The position numbers were made by a program, and so were the translations under genes. The notes under the pieces are model-generated. The model had not been told where the DNA came from. It searched no databases and saw only the letters and a program-made list of their open reading frames with translations. A stretch of DNA of 64,000 bases from Jeotgalibacillus haloalkalitolerans (lineage in GTDB: Bacteria > Bacillota > Bacilli > Bacillales > Jeotgalibacillaceae). The stretch is taken from contig NZ_JAXQNN010000001.1 in the NCBI RefSeq assembly GCF_034427455.1, forward strand, positions 186,001 through 250,000, in the 5' to 3' direction. Of this stretch, positions 51,453-60,500 are shown piece after piece; positions within the stretch are counted from its first letter, which is position 1, and every line of letters begins with the position of its first letter.

Positions 51453-51953
51453 TTAAAAAAGCATGGTTGGCAGTTCTTCAAGCCGCTGGTCTGTGCTGCG
51501 TGTGATTTTCAGTGAATAGCCGGGTTTTGAATGTGCACTCCCGCGTACGGTCAGTGTTCTTTTGCGGTCAGCCATTTCAATCGTCAGCCACTTACGGCCG
51601 GCATCTGACGTTTTAATACACTCTGAAACCTCGCTTGCTGTCAGTAAAATGATTTCCGTGTTCTGAAGATCTTCTTCACCGCAGATAAAAGCAAACAGGT
51701 ATTGGTTGTCATGCTGGCTGCGAAGCGTTTTTTCCATTTCTGTATCGTAAAAGGAGAAGGTCCAGATACGGGATTCTTTTTTAAAACGGGGGGTAAACGA
51801 GTATTTAGCATAAATGAAATAACTGTCGATTTCATTTTCAAGCGCATAAATTCTCCGGTCGTGACCGCCTTCTTTCATGACAGGTGAGAATCCGCGATTG
51901 ACGAGATGAGACAGCAGCGCACCAAAGTAAAAATCGACTTTGGGAATACTCAT
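51453..51953 (-). CDS. Uncharacterised 166-residue protein
   Basis: This soluble protein begins MSIPKVDFYFGALLSHLVNR and has alternating strands such as RIYALENEIDSYFIYAKYSF and IWTFSFYDTEM. I do not recognise the family. A nuclease-like or nucleotide-binding fold is possible but is not supported by a motif. The ATG follows AAAGGAGGAG. It heads the small operon with the helix-hairpin-helix protein; the partner suggests a link with DNA or transcription. Confidence 0.6.
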   Translation of the reverse strand: MSIPKVDFYFGALLSHLVNRGFSPVMKEGGHDRRIYALENEIDSYFIYAKYSFTPRFKKESRIWTFSFYDTEMEKTLRSQHDNQYLFAFICGEEDLQNTEIILLTASEVSECIKTSDAGRKWLTIEMADRKRTLTVRGSAHSKPGYSLKITRSTDQRLEELPTMLF

Positions 51954-52114
51954 ATCATTGCTCCTCCTTTCAGGTAAGGGTAGTTACTCCTTATTATGAA
52001 GCACTTTCGGGTGGATTTACATTTTTAACACTTGAGCAGTCATAATTCTTGCATTCAATCTGGAATCATTAGATGCTATGGGTATGAAAATTGCACTAGA
52101 GGAGGTTCATGATA

Positions 52115-53098
52115 ATGTCCATTAAAGAACTGAAAGGAATACATCACGTTACTGCGATTACAAGCAGTGCTGAGAAAAATTACGAGTTTTTCACCAATGT
52201 ACTCGGGATGAGGCTGGTCAAAAAAACAGTGAACCAGGATGATATCCAGACGTATCACCTGTTTTTTGCTGATGATACAGGAAGTCCCGGGACAGATATG
52301 ACATTCTTTGATTTTCCAGGCATTCCAAAAGGAAATCACGGGACAAATGAAATTTCAAAAACGTCATTCCGTGTACCAAGTGATGCCGCGATTGATTACT
52401 GGGAAAAGCGGTTTGATCGCCTGAATGTGAAGCATAAAGGTGTGCAGGAGCAGTTTGGTAAAAAGACCATCTCCTTTGTTGATTTTGATGATCAGCAGTA
52501 TCAGCTGATTTCAGATGAAAATGATCAAGGTGTTGAAGCAGGGACGCCGTGGCAAAATGGGCCGGTGCCGCTTGAGTATGCGATCACTGGATTAGGACCG
52601 CTGTTTGTCCGCGTTGACCGCTTTGATTATTTTAAAGAAATGCTTGAAAAGGTGTTGCTGTTTAGAGAAACAGCTGCTGAACAATCATTTCACTTATTTG
52701 AAGTGGGTGAAGGTGGAAACGGTGCGAGTGTGATTGTTGAACATAACACCTTTTTACCGCAGGCACAGCAGGGGTTTGGCACAGTTCACCATGCCGCATT
52801 CAGGCTTGAAGATAGAGCCATGCTCGATGACTGGGATGAGCGGATGAAGAGCTTCGGTTTCCCGACATCCGGGTTTGTTGACCGTTTCTTCTTTAAGTCG
52901 CTGTACGCAAGGGTTGCGCCGCAGATTCTGTTCGAATTCGCAACAGATGGCCCGGGTTTCATGGGAGACGAGCCATATGAAACGCTTGGCGAGAAGCTTT
53001 CACTGCCACCGTTTTTAGAGCCGAAACGTGACGAGATCGAAAGCAAAGTAAGGCCGATTGATACGGTGAGAAGTACGAAAAAGTTTGAAAAAGAATAG
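52115..53098 (+). CDS. Ring-cleaving dioxygenase, VOC family (MhqA/MhqO-like)
   Basis: This 327-residue protein has two VOC modules (about 5-140 and 150-290). It starts MSIKELKGIHHVTAITSSAE with the first metal His in IHHVTAI. A second His is in FGTVHHAAFRLED (about 221-233) and a Glu probably in ILFEFATDGPGF (about 272-283). It resembles B. subtilis MhqO/MhqA, iron-dependent dioxygenases used against quinones. The ATG at 52115 lies nine bases after GGAGG. It is followed by a strong terminator. The substrate is inferred. Confidence 0.88.
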   Translation: MSIKELKGIHHVTAITSSAEKNYEFFTNVLGMRLVKKTVNQDDIQTYHLFFADDTGSPGTDMTFFDFPGIPKGNHGTNEISKTSFRVPSDAAIDYWEKRFDRLNVKHKGVQEQFGKKTISFVDFDDQQYQLISDENDQGVEAGTPWQNGPVPLEYAITGLGPLFVRVDRFDYFKEMLEKVLLFRETAAEQSFHLFEVGEGGNGASVIVEHNTFLPQAQQGFGTVHHAAFRLEDRAMLDDWDERMKSFGFPTSGFVDRFFFKSLYARVAPQILFEFATDGPGFMGDEPYETLGEKLSLPPFLEPKRDEIESKVRPIDTVRSTKKFEKE

Positions 53099-53106
53099 TG
53101 AGTGTG

Positions 53107-53140
53107 AGCCGGATATCTGAGGGGATATCCGGCTTTTTTA
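53107..53140 (+). terminator. Terminator after the dioxygenase gene
   Basis: AGCCGGATATC pairs with GATATCCGGCT and is followed by TTTTTT. Confidence 0.92.
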
Positions 53141-53175
53141 TGCAGGGTGAAGCGGGCGTGCGGCGGTCGGTGGAA

Positions 53176-53320
53176 ACGACCACGGAGCAGCGGGATTACA
53201 ACCAGTGGCAGGAGTGATTGCTACAGAACCCCGGGTGTATCGCTACAAGCTCAGCGGGGAAAGCTACAAACTCTGGCGGAAAAAGCTACAACCTGAGCTG
53301 AAATCACAACATTCAGCCGG
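53176..53320. repeat. Array C1: 21-22 bp tandem repeats, GCTACAA family
   Basis: GCTACAA-like units start at 53220, 53242, 53263 and 53285, spaced 22, 21 and 22 bases. Flanking sequence ACGACCAC...CGGGATT is shared with array C2, 241 bases further on. Apart from the two arrays, the 562-base gap between the dioxygenase terminator and the lipase gene shows only AT-rich promoter-like sequence near 53560-53590. Confidence 0.75.
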
Positions 53321-53416
53321 CGCATACCGCCATCCCGTTGAAATGCCCTTGGGAAACAATCTTTTGTTTCTTAAAGGCATGAAGCGGGTGTGGTGAAGCA
53401 ATTTTTTTGTGTGGAT

Positions 53417-53545
53417 ACGACCATAGAGAAGCGGGATTGGTACAAGCTGCGGGGGTGATTGCAACAAGATTCCGGGTGTATCGCTACAAGTTCAGCAGGG
53501 AAAGCTACACTGTAAACAGAAATAGCGACAATCAGCCGTCCCATC
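53417..53545. repeat. Array C2: 21-22 bp tandem repeats, GCTACAA family
   Basis: Units begin GGTACAA, GCAACAA, GCTACAA, GCTACAC and GCGACAA at 53439, 53461, 53483, 53504 and 53525 (22, 22, 21 and 21 bases). It is an approximate direct duplication of array C1 with its left flank. Confidence 0.75.
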
Positions 53546-53660
53546 CCACACATAAATAAATAATAATTTAATTATTCAAAACATACAGGATTTACCTTCC
53601 GGGTGTCGAAATACTTAGGTGGTCGGGGTTTCCCGGTACAGCTTTAAAGGAGAGGATTAG

Positions 53661-55202
53661 ATGAAAAAAACGCTTTCCCTGTTAATTGCTGTGTTCCTGC
53701 TTCTGTCACTGCCGTCTGCCGCTTTTGCCGGAGGATTTAAGACGCCTGGTAACTCACTTGTTCCAGGTACAATCAGTATTGGTGAAGCCCCTGCTTACAT
53801 AGACCCTGCAAAGCCTGTTGTTGTATTTGTTCAGGGTCTGACGAATGATTCGACCGTTTGGTATAACGAAAATGATATGTACAGCCGTGCGCTTGCGGCG
53901 GGTTATGAAACAGCTTTTGTTGAGCTGAATGATTCCGGAGGCACGCCTAAAAGTTATTGGGATAATGGTGAGATGCTTGCAGGTCAGCTTGAAGAGATCT
54001 CTGCTCATTTTGGCGGAAAAAAGCTGGTGATCGTTGCGTTTAGTAAAGGGGGCGTTGATACTCAGGTTGCCCTGATTCATGAAGGGAAGTATCCGCTTGT
54101 CTCGAATGTCATTACGCTCAGCTCACCTCACTATGGAAGTGAGCTTGCCAACCTGGCGAATAGTACATCTCTTGGCTGGCTTGCGAGTCTGATTGGACAG
54201 AATAGTGAAGGTACTCAGAGTCTGCAGACTGGTACAATGAACTACTTCCGTTCGATCACTGATAACCGCTTTGAAGCATCACAAAACAGTTATTTTTCTC
54301 TTGCAGGTACACGCACCGGACCTTTGTTCAGTGCTTACTGGTTTGGGAGCGGTTTCATTTCAGGACCAAATGATGGGGTTGTATCAGTTGCAAGTGCTCA
54401 ACTGCCCTACGGTAGGAGTCTGGCTGTCGGGAACTGGAATCACGGTGAGGTCAATAAGGGATATAATACCCTGTCGATCTTCCAGCCATATCTAACGACA
54501 CAGCGGGCTGCTGCATTCTCTGATTTTAGCGCAATGGAAGCAAGGGAAGACGAAACCGGACCGCTGGATACTCTTATAAGAGGCGGGGCACAGGATGGTA
54601 AAGCGTCAGAGAGTTTCTATGTAGAGGATGAAGCAGAAAGCCTTGTGATTAACTGGATGAGTGCCACACCGCATAACACGGTGACGCTGAAATCTCCTAA
54701 AGGGCCGGCACGGGATTATGAGGTGACGGCTGATGAGGATGATACGATGTTTTTTGACGGAGCTTATCATCATACGATTGAAGTATCTGACCCTGAAGCC
54801 GGGAAGTGGATCGCAGAAACTGTAACGGAAGAGGAATCTGCTTATGCTTTAATGGTCACTTTCCAATCAACATTAAACGATCAGCTCGCGCTTGAGCCTG
54901 CTGGAAATAAGCGGAGCTGGGCTTTAGAAGCGAACCTTGGCTTAAGAAATAAAGCGCAGCGTCATGCAGAGATCGAGATGTTTAGTGAAATAGGGTTTAT
55001 TCCGGGTAACGGTAAAGGAAATCAGCGCTCTGGTCAGCAGATGCGTACATTTAAGCAAAGCGGAAAATCTGTGACGATTCCTTCAGAAGAGGGTACCTAC
55101 AATATGACGGTGGAAGTGGAAGGCACTACGCCATCCGGACAGAAGTTCCAGCGTACAGTGATAGAGTCTGTATTTGTCGATAAGGAAGGGTTCGCTTACT
55201 AA
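53661..55202 (+). CDS. Secreted alpha/beta hydrolase (lipase/esterase)
   Basis: This 513-residue protein has a Sec signal peptide, MKKTLSLLIAVFLLLSLPSA followed by AFA, cleaved at about residue 23. The hydrolase domain shows VVVFVQGLTNDSTVWYNEND (about 53-72, oxyanion region), the nucleophile elbow VAFSKGGVDTQ with serine 128, and SSPHYGSELANL. The C-terminal third (about 300-513) is a beta-rich region that may bind substrate or the wall. The ATG follows GGAGAGG. It is monocistronic with its own terminator. Likely acts on extracellular lipid or polyester; substrate unknown. Confidence 0.85.
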   Translation: MKKTLSLLIAVFLLLSLPSAAFAGGFKTPGNSLVPGTISIGEAPAYIDPAKPVVVFVQGLTNDSTVWYNENDMYSRALAAGYETAFVELNDSGGTPKSYWDNGEMLAGQLEEISAHFGGKKLVIVAFSKGGVDTQVALIHEGKYPLVSNVITLSSPHYGSELANLANSTSLGWLASLIGQNSEGTQSLQTGTMNYFRSITDNRFEASQNSYFSLAGTRTGPLFSAYWFGSGFISGPNDGVVSVASAQLPYGRSLAVGNWNHGEVNKGYNTLSIFQPYLTTQRAAAFSDFSAMEAREDETGPLDTLIRGGAQDGKASESFYVEDEAESLVINWMSATPHNTVTLKSPKGPARDYEVTADEDDTMFFDGAYHHTIEVSDPEAGKWIAETVTEEESAYALMVTFQSTLNDQLALEPAGNKRSWALEANLGLRNKAQRHAEIEMFSEIGFIPGNGKGNQRSGQQMRTFKQSGKSVTIPSEEGTYNMTVEVEGTTPSGQKFQRTVIESVFVDKEGFAY

Positions 55203-55226
55203 AAATGATACTCATGTTGTTTCTGC

Positions 55227-55272
55227 ACAGCTGTTGATATCCGTCTGAAGCGGACACCAACAGCTGTTTTTT
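55227..55272. terminator. Terminator between the lipase and a converging membrane-protein gene
   Basis: ACAGCTGTTG pairs with CAACAGCTGT around a 21-base loop holding GTCCG/CGGAC-type pairs, with TTTTTT at the right. Confidence 0.85.
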
Positions 55273-55693
55273 AATACCTGTAGGAAATGAAAATAATCAG
55301 ACTGACAATGGCGTAATAAATCATGGAACAGGCAGGCAGCAGCATTTGCCATTCTTGAACAGGGAGCCCGCACAGTGCCGGACTCTGCAGTACTTCTCCA
55401 AGCATCAGACCCATTATACTTCCCATACTAATATGAATCGCTCCGGCGACCCCGGCTGAAGCATAGCCTGAAACCGCGCCACAGAGGTAGCCTGCTATTA
55501 GAAGTACGCCCCATAACCAATCCCCTTCAAACATCAGAACGAGTGGCAGCGTGATGGTCAATCCTGCTCCGCCTGTGATGAATGTTACCACAGTATTAGT
55601 GAAACGTTCTGTTAACGTAAATCTCTTTTTTAATAATAAAGCTGTATGAAAGATCAAAAGTGTAATGGCTGACAGGAAAATCGCTTCCGGCAT
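55271..55693 (-). CDS. Small Gly-rich membrane protein, possible relative of the adjacent gene product
   Basis: This 140-residue protein has about five hydrophobic segments rich in Gly and Ala (FITGGAGLTITLPLVLMFEG, GVAGAIHISMGSIMGLMLGE). The next gene upstream encodes a similar protein with the same GG-xx-GL and G-MGxxxG spacings. I do not know the family. The ATG follows AAAGGAAG. The two genes form an operon divergent from the mnx-like cluster, 125 bases from it. A role in manganese or copper handling is only contextual inference. Confidence 0.6.
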   Translation of the reverse strand: MPEAIFLSAITLLIFHTALLLKKRFTLTERFTNTVVTFITGGAGLTITLPLVLMFEGDWLWGVLLIAGYLCGAVSGYASAGVAGAIHISMGSIMGLMLGEVLQSPALCGLPVQEWQMLLPACSMIYYAIVSLIIFISYRY

Positions 55694-55707
55694 AGCTTTC
55701 ACTTCCT

Positions 55708-56112
55708 TTAAGATTTCACCACAGATGTTAAAGCGAGTGCGATCAGGCAGACATATATGATTTCAAGCATCACCGGAAGTATGGTTAATCCTCCTGCAGC
55801 AGCCCCGATCATCGGCCCCATCAACCCCATCATAAATCCGTTAGAGAGTCCGGTCAGTGCTGTCTGGCCGTCATAGAACAGTCCGGTTACTGCACCCGTC
55901 AGTCCTCCCGCAACAGCTGCAACCAGCGTCAAAAAGACAAAATAGAATGGGAAATAATCAATGATGACCATGCCTGTTATCAGGCCTGAAAAGCCGCCTG
56001 TCAGCATTGCGATATTCATACCCAGATGAAACCCCGTCTGATCACGCAGTTTGAAAAACTGTTTTAAGCAGTAAGCAGTGATGGCAATGTGCAGGAATAG
56101 GATCAGGGCCAT
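55708..56112 (-). CDS. Small Gly-rich membrane protein
   Basis: This 134-residue protein has about five hydrophobic segments. MLTGGFSGLITGMVIIDYF and GFMMGLMGPMIGAAAGGL are matched by related segments in the following gene product, so the two may have arisen by duplication. The ATG follows AAAGGAG. The gene starts back to back with the mnx-like operon. Function unknown; a metal-related membrane role is possible from its place. Confidence 0.6.
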   Translation of the reverse strand: MALILFLHIAITAYCLKQFFKLRDQTGFHLGMNIAMLTGGFSGLITGMVIIDYFPFYFVFLTLVAAVAGGLTGAVTGLFYDGQTALTGLSNGFMMGLMGPMIGAAAGGLTILPVMLEIIYVCLIALALTSVVKS

Positions 56113-56237
56113 ACATATCCGCTCCTTTTACATAATCTTTTATTGTATGACGCCCGGTGTCTGTCCGTGCAAAACCCACTCCAAAACCCTCTGTACTGCA
56201 TAGACTGATCATAAATTGTAAAGAAAGGAGGGTCATT

Positions 56238-56909
56238 GTGTATTCAGATTTTAATGTGGAAGCCTGGCTCCATTCAGCCCCTTCACACAACCCGGAAACC
56301 TATCCATCTCCAGCAGGTAAAGGAACATCAGAAGAGATCCTGCTCAAAAAACGCTACATTGAACTGGCAAATATCTTTCTTCAGTTAAAATACAACCCTG
56401 AGAAAGGCAAAGTCTTATTGCTTCAATCGTTTCTCGTTGAAAAAAGAAATCAGACCGTTGAAGTCATTTGCCGGGATCAGTCAGTTGTAAAAGGCAGAGT
56501 ACAGGATATCGGGAGGGACTATCTGGTTCTGACAAGCTATTTCACAAAATACTGGGTTCCCTACAGTGCGGTTTCAGAGGTGAGGCTGCCTTATGGTGCA
56601 CCTGAATTTACGAATACGCACCAATATGTTTTTTTCGATAATCATCTGAGGAAAAAGCTGTTAAGAAACTTCGGTGCAACGGTTTCAAGGCGTGCGAAAC
56701 TAAAAGAAATGTTTTACCGCGAAACCTTGAAAACCAGTCTGCGCCGCTGGAGGAACAGCTGGCTGAAAGTAGACTTGATGGATGGACAGTTTTATTACGG
56801 CAAACTGATCAACTCAGATGAAGAGAAGCTGAGGTTATTAATTAAACGAAAAGAGCAGGACATTCCTTATGAAAAAATAAAAACCATTAAAAAATCCCGT
56901 TTCCGGTGA
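56238..56909 (+). CDS. Uncharacterised protein at the head of the mnx-like operon (MnxD position)
   Basis: This 223-residue soluble protein has a beta-rich centre with two SH3/Sm-like strand sets: VEVICRDQSVVKGRVQDIGR (about 82-101) followed by DYLVLTSYFTKYWVPYSAVS, and VDLMDGQFYYGKLINSDEEK (about 183-202) followed by IPYEKIKTI. The C-terminus is basic. The start is GTG about six bases after AAAGGAGG. It is 34 bases ahead of the MnxE-like gene. In marine Bacillus mnx operons an unrelated-looking gene, mnxD, occupies this place; homology is inferred from order, not from sequence. Confidence 0.6.
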   Translation: MYSDFNVEAWLHSAPSHNPETYPSPAGKGTSEEILLKKRYIELANIFLQLKYNPEKGKVLLLQSFLVEKRNQTVEVICRDQSVVKGRVQDIGRDYLVLTSYFTKYWVPYSAVSEVRLPYGAPEFTNTHQYVFFDNHLRKKLLRNFGATVSRRAKLKEMFYRETLKTSLRRWRNSWLKVDLMDGQFYYGKLINSDEEKLRLLIKRKEQDIPYEKIKTIKKSRFR

Positions 56910-56943
56910 TGATTTGCCGGGATGGACAGAAAGGAAGAAGGAT

Positions 56944-57234
56944 ATGGCTTTAACAGATGAGCAGCGGGCAGGAGAGCTTGGCATGCTGATTGGTGCATCG
57001 GTTTTTGTTGTGACAAGGTCTGATCAGCTTAATTTATTCGGTCAGACGTTCAGACCGATCTTTGTCGGGACGCTGCGCGAGGTAGGAGAAGGGCATCTTA
57101 CGCTTGATCCGGTTACGGTCAAGATGGTAACGGCGCCATTTTTTCAATTTCCGGTACCGCTGAGTATTCCACTTGAAAATATTGCACATTTTACGCGGGG
57201 CTTTGCTGCAGATAAAGTATTTCCACTAACGTAA
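56944..57234 (+). CDS. MnxE-like small subunit
   Basis: This 96-residue protein begins MALTDEQRAGELGMLIGASV and has a single beta-barrel-like domain (FRPIFVGTLREVGEGHLTL and FFQFPVPLSIPLENIAHF). It lies in a row with another small protein and the giant oxidase, exactly the mnxE-mnxF-mnxG order of the manganese-oxidase complex of marine Bacillus. There MnxE and MnxF form a hexamer that binds copper and supports MnxG. The ATG follows AAGGAAGAAGG. It shares the SH3/Sm-like style of its two neighbours. Confidence 0.7.
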   Translation: MALTDEQRAGELGMLIGASVFVVTRSDQLNLFGQTFRPIFVGTLREVGEGHLTLDPVTVKMVTAPFFQFPVPLSIPLENIAHFTRGFAADKVFPLT

Positions 57235-57249
57235 AAGAGGAGGATAAAA

Positions 57250-57552
57250 GTGGAAAATCAACAAAAGGGAATGACTTCAAACGACAGGCATGAAGAAGGG
57301 TTAATTCAATTTATTGCAGCGCATGCAGGTGCGAAAATGCTTGCGCTCACATCATCTTTTCCGTACTTTTTTATCGGCAGAATCATTCAGGTAGTGGATG
57401 ACTATGTGGTTTTAGCAGTGGAAACAACGAATGTTGCGGAGCTTGAAAACCGCGAGTGGCACATTCATATTCATGATATTGAGGTGTTTTATGTTGAGCG
57501 GGACGGCTGGCCGCTGATCCCCCAGCTGAAAGAAACAGGTGGTGACGGGTGA
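57250..57552 (+). CDS. MnxF-like small subunit
   Basis: This 100-residue protein shows the same layout as the preceding one: EEGLIQFIAAHAGAKMLALT (about 16-35), then FFIGRIIQVVDDYVVLAVET and WHIHIHDIEVFYVERDG. The cluster HIHIH is a possible metal ligand set, of interest because MnxF/E bind copper. The start is GTG after GAGGAGG. Its last codons overlap the oxidase start by four bases (GTGA), so the two are made in fixed ratio. Confidence 0.7.
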   Translation: MENQQKGMTSNDRHEEGLIQFIAAHAGAKMLALTSSFPYFFIGRIIQVVDDYVVLAVETTNVAELENREWHIHIHDIEVFYVERDGWPLIPQLKETGGDG

Positions 57553-60500
57553 GACGTTTCTTTCACATTGTCGCCATTCCGATCCGGATTGTACTCAATC
57601 AATTCGGTGATCATAATCCCAATGGCATGATGTATGTATTAAAAGAAAATGAAAAGAGAGTAAAGCGTCTTGTCAAAAAGAATCCTTTCACCCCGGTGGA
57701 GCTGGTTCAACCTTTAGTGATCAGGGCAAATGCCGGTGATGATATCGAGATTCTGTTTGAAAATAAGCTTCCTTTTCCAGCCGGTATCCATATGGAGGAA
57801 GCAGATTATGATGTGATGGATTCTGATGGAGCGGAAGTGGGATTCAATCATTCATCGCTCGTGAAAAAGGGGAAGAAAAAGACGTATCATTTCCGGGTGA
57901 ACCGCCCTGGCACTTATCCATTTTCAGACCTCGGCAACCCTTCAAGTACAGAGAAAGGGTCAAATGGGAACGGTTTATTTGGTGCTCTTTTTGTTCAGAA
58001 AAGGGGATCCTGGTGGACACATCCTGAGACAGGCGGCCCGGTTACGAGCGGACCATTTGCAGATATTCATCACCCTTTTTTACCTTCATTCCGTGAATAT
58101 GCATGGCTCTTTCATGATGAGATGGAGACTGATGATTTAACAGGCAATCAGCCGATTAACCCGATGACGAATGAGCAGAGTGAGTCCACGCATGCGGTGA
58201 ATTACCGCTATGAACCGCTTGGGAATCGCAAGAAACTGGTGGATGAAGGTGTTGTATGTCCGGAATGTGACGGGGAAGAGGTGCATCATGATTCCTGGGT
58301 ATTCGGGGATCCAGCGACACCGATTTTAAGAGGTTATAAAGGGGATCCTGCAGTCATTCGCCTGGTGCATAGCGGCATTAAGGAGACACACGTATTTCAC
58401 TACCACGTTCACCAGTGGCTGAAAGACCCGTCTAATGCAGATTCCGAGATTATTGATGCGCAGAGTATCAGCCCTCAATCCTGGTATGACATCGAACCGC
58501 TTTATGGACTTGGCAGCCTGCAGGGGGCGATCGGAGACGCGATCATTCACTGTCATCTGTATCCTCATTTTGAAGCGGGGATGTGGGGGATGAACCGGAT
58601 ATTCGATACACTTCAGGATGGAACACAGCGTTATCCGGACGGAACACAGATTAACGCGCTCCAGCCGCTCCCTGACCGGCCAAAGCCCCCGAGACCGACA
58701 AAGGATAAACCGGGATTTCCGAATTTCATTCCAGGGAAACCGGGCTTTAAAGCACCGCGTCCACCGCTTGGTATTGAAGGTGGAAGAGGGCTGACAGACC
58801 TGGAAAGACAGGCAGCAATACCTGATCCGAGACCTGGTGCTGTTTTTGCAGATCCATGCGGATTTAATCCTGATGCACCAGTGATTGAATACCGTGTTTC
58901 AGCCATTGAACTGCCGATTATTTATAACCGTCAGGGCTGGCATGATCCAAAGGGCCGGATCTTTGTGCTGGATGATGACCTTGAGGCTGTACTGAATGGT
59001 GAAAAAGAGCCGGAACCGCTTGTCATTCATACACCGGCAGGCACCTGCGTCAGAATTCATTTTACAAATCGTCTGCCGGAGATTGCAGGCGGAGATGTGT
59101 TTCAGCTCTTTACGCGCACCTATGAAACAGGGTTTCATATTCATTTTATGAAGTTCGATGTCCTTGTTAATGACGGGGCAAACGTAGGGTGGAACTATGA
59201 TTCAAGTGTGCTGCAGGGCCAGACGATCACCTATGAATATTATGCTGACGTCGAACTGAAAGCCTGGTTTTATCATGATCACCTGTTTGCTACGCACCAC
59301 CAGCAGCACGGTGTTTTTGGTTCGGGTGTCATCCATCCGCGCTTTACAAAATTCCTGGATTCAAAAACAGGCGATCCGGTGATTAATGCAACGGAAATAA
59401 CAGCGGTGCATCCGCTGATACCTGACTACCGGGACCTTTCGTTATTTGTACAGGACTTTGCCCTTTTATATGAGCGTGACGGCACGCCAATTCAGCCTCC
59501 TGATTATCCGGGCTCACAGGATGACCCCGGTGTATTTGGTGTCAATTATAAATGTGAACCGCTCCAGTTCCGTCTGCAAGGACCGGGTGACCCGGCTTAC
59601 TCTTTCAGCTCCCATGTTAATGGAGATCCCATCACGCCGGTATTTAATTGTTATAAAGGAGATCCACTCAGAGTCAGGCTGATTCAGGGTGCGCAGGAGG
59701 AATCGCACAGTTTTCATATTCACGGGATGCGCTGGAAAGCAGAGCGGCCTGATGTCGAGACAAGATTTGAGTCGCAAAAGCATATTGGCATCTCAGAGTC
59801 CTTCACGCTGGAAACTTTCGCTCCGCATTCAGGAGATTACTTGTGGACCTTTGCAACAGAAGAAGATCTGTGGAATGGATTATGGGGACTCATTCGTGCA
59901 TTTGAAGAGCCAGTGGAGGGATTAATTCCGTTGCCTGATCAGAGGCCGTTTAAGTCTGACCCGTTTTTGACAACTGCCACAGATGGAATTCCTCCTGGAA
60001 AACCATCAGAGATCGAAAGCCCGGCACCTGCAGAAGCACCGCTGAGACGATTTGATATTACCGCTTTCCATCTCCCGTTATCCTACAGTAAACACGGTGA
60101 GCACGATCCTTATGGCATTATTTTCGCACACACTGAAGATAAAGAAGCCATTTTAGCAGGTCAGAAATCACCGGAGCCGCTTATTCTGCGTGTTAATGCG
60201 GGGGAAGAGGTAGAGATCCGGTTAACAAACGCTTTAACGCCTGGCCGTTTCCCGTATCCGGATGGCATATGGGCTTACCCTGAAGTAAAGGAGCAGGCAT
60301 TTTACCCGCCGTCATTACGCATTTCGCTGCACCCGCAACTTGTTCTGGCGGATGTGAAAACATCATCCGGTGAGACAGCAGGCTTTAACTTTGATCAGTC
60401 GGCAGGACCTGGTGAATCCATCACCTATCGCTGGTATATAGACCATGCATTTGGCGCAAGCGGGCTGTGGGATATGACTGATATCAGGAATCACCGGTCA

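Noticed and set aside
56177-56206. Sigma-K promoter for the mnx-like operon
   Set aside because: The pattern is weak (one mismatch in each box) and is kept only as a hint, not as a feature.
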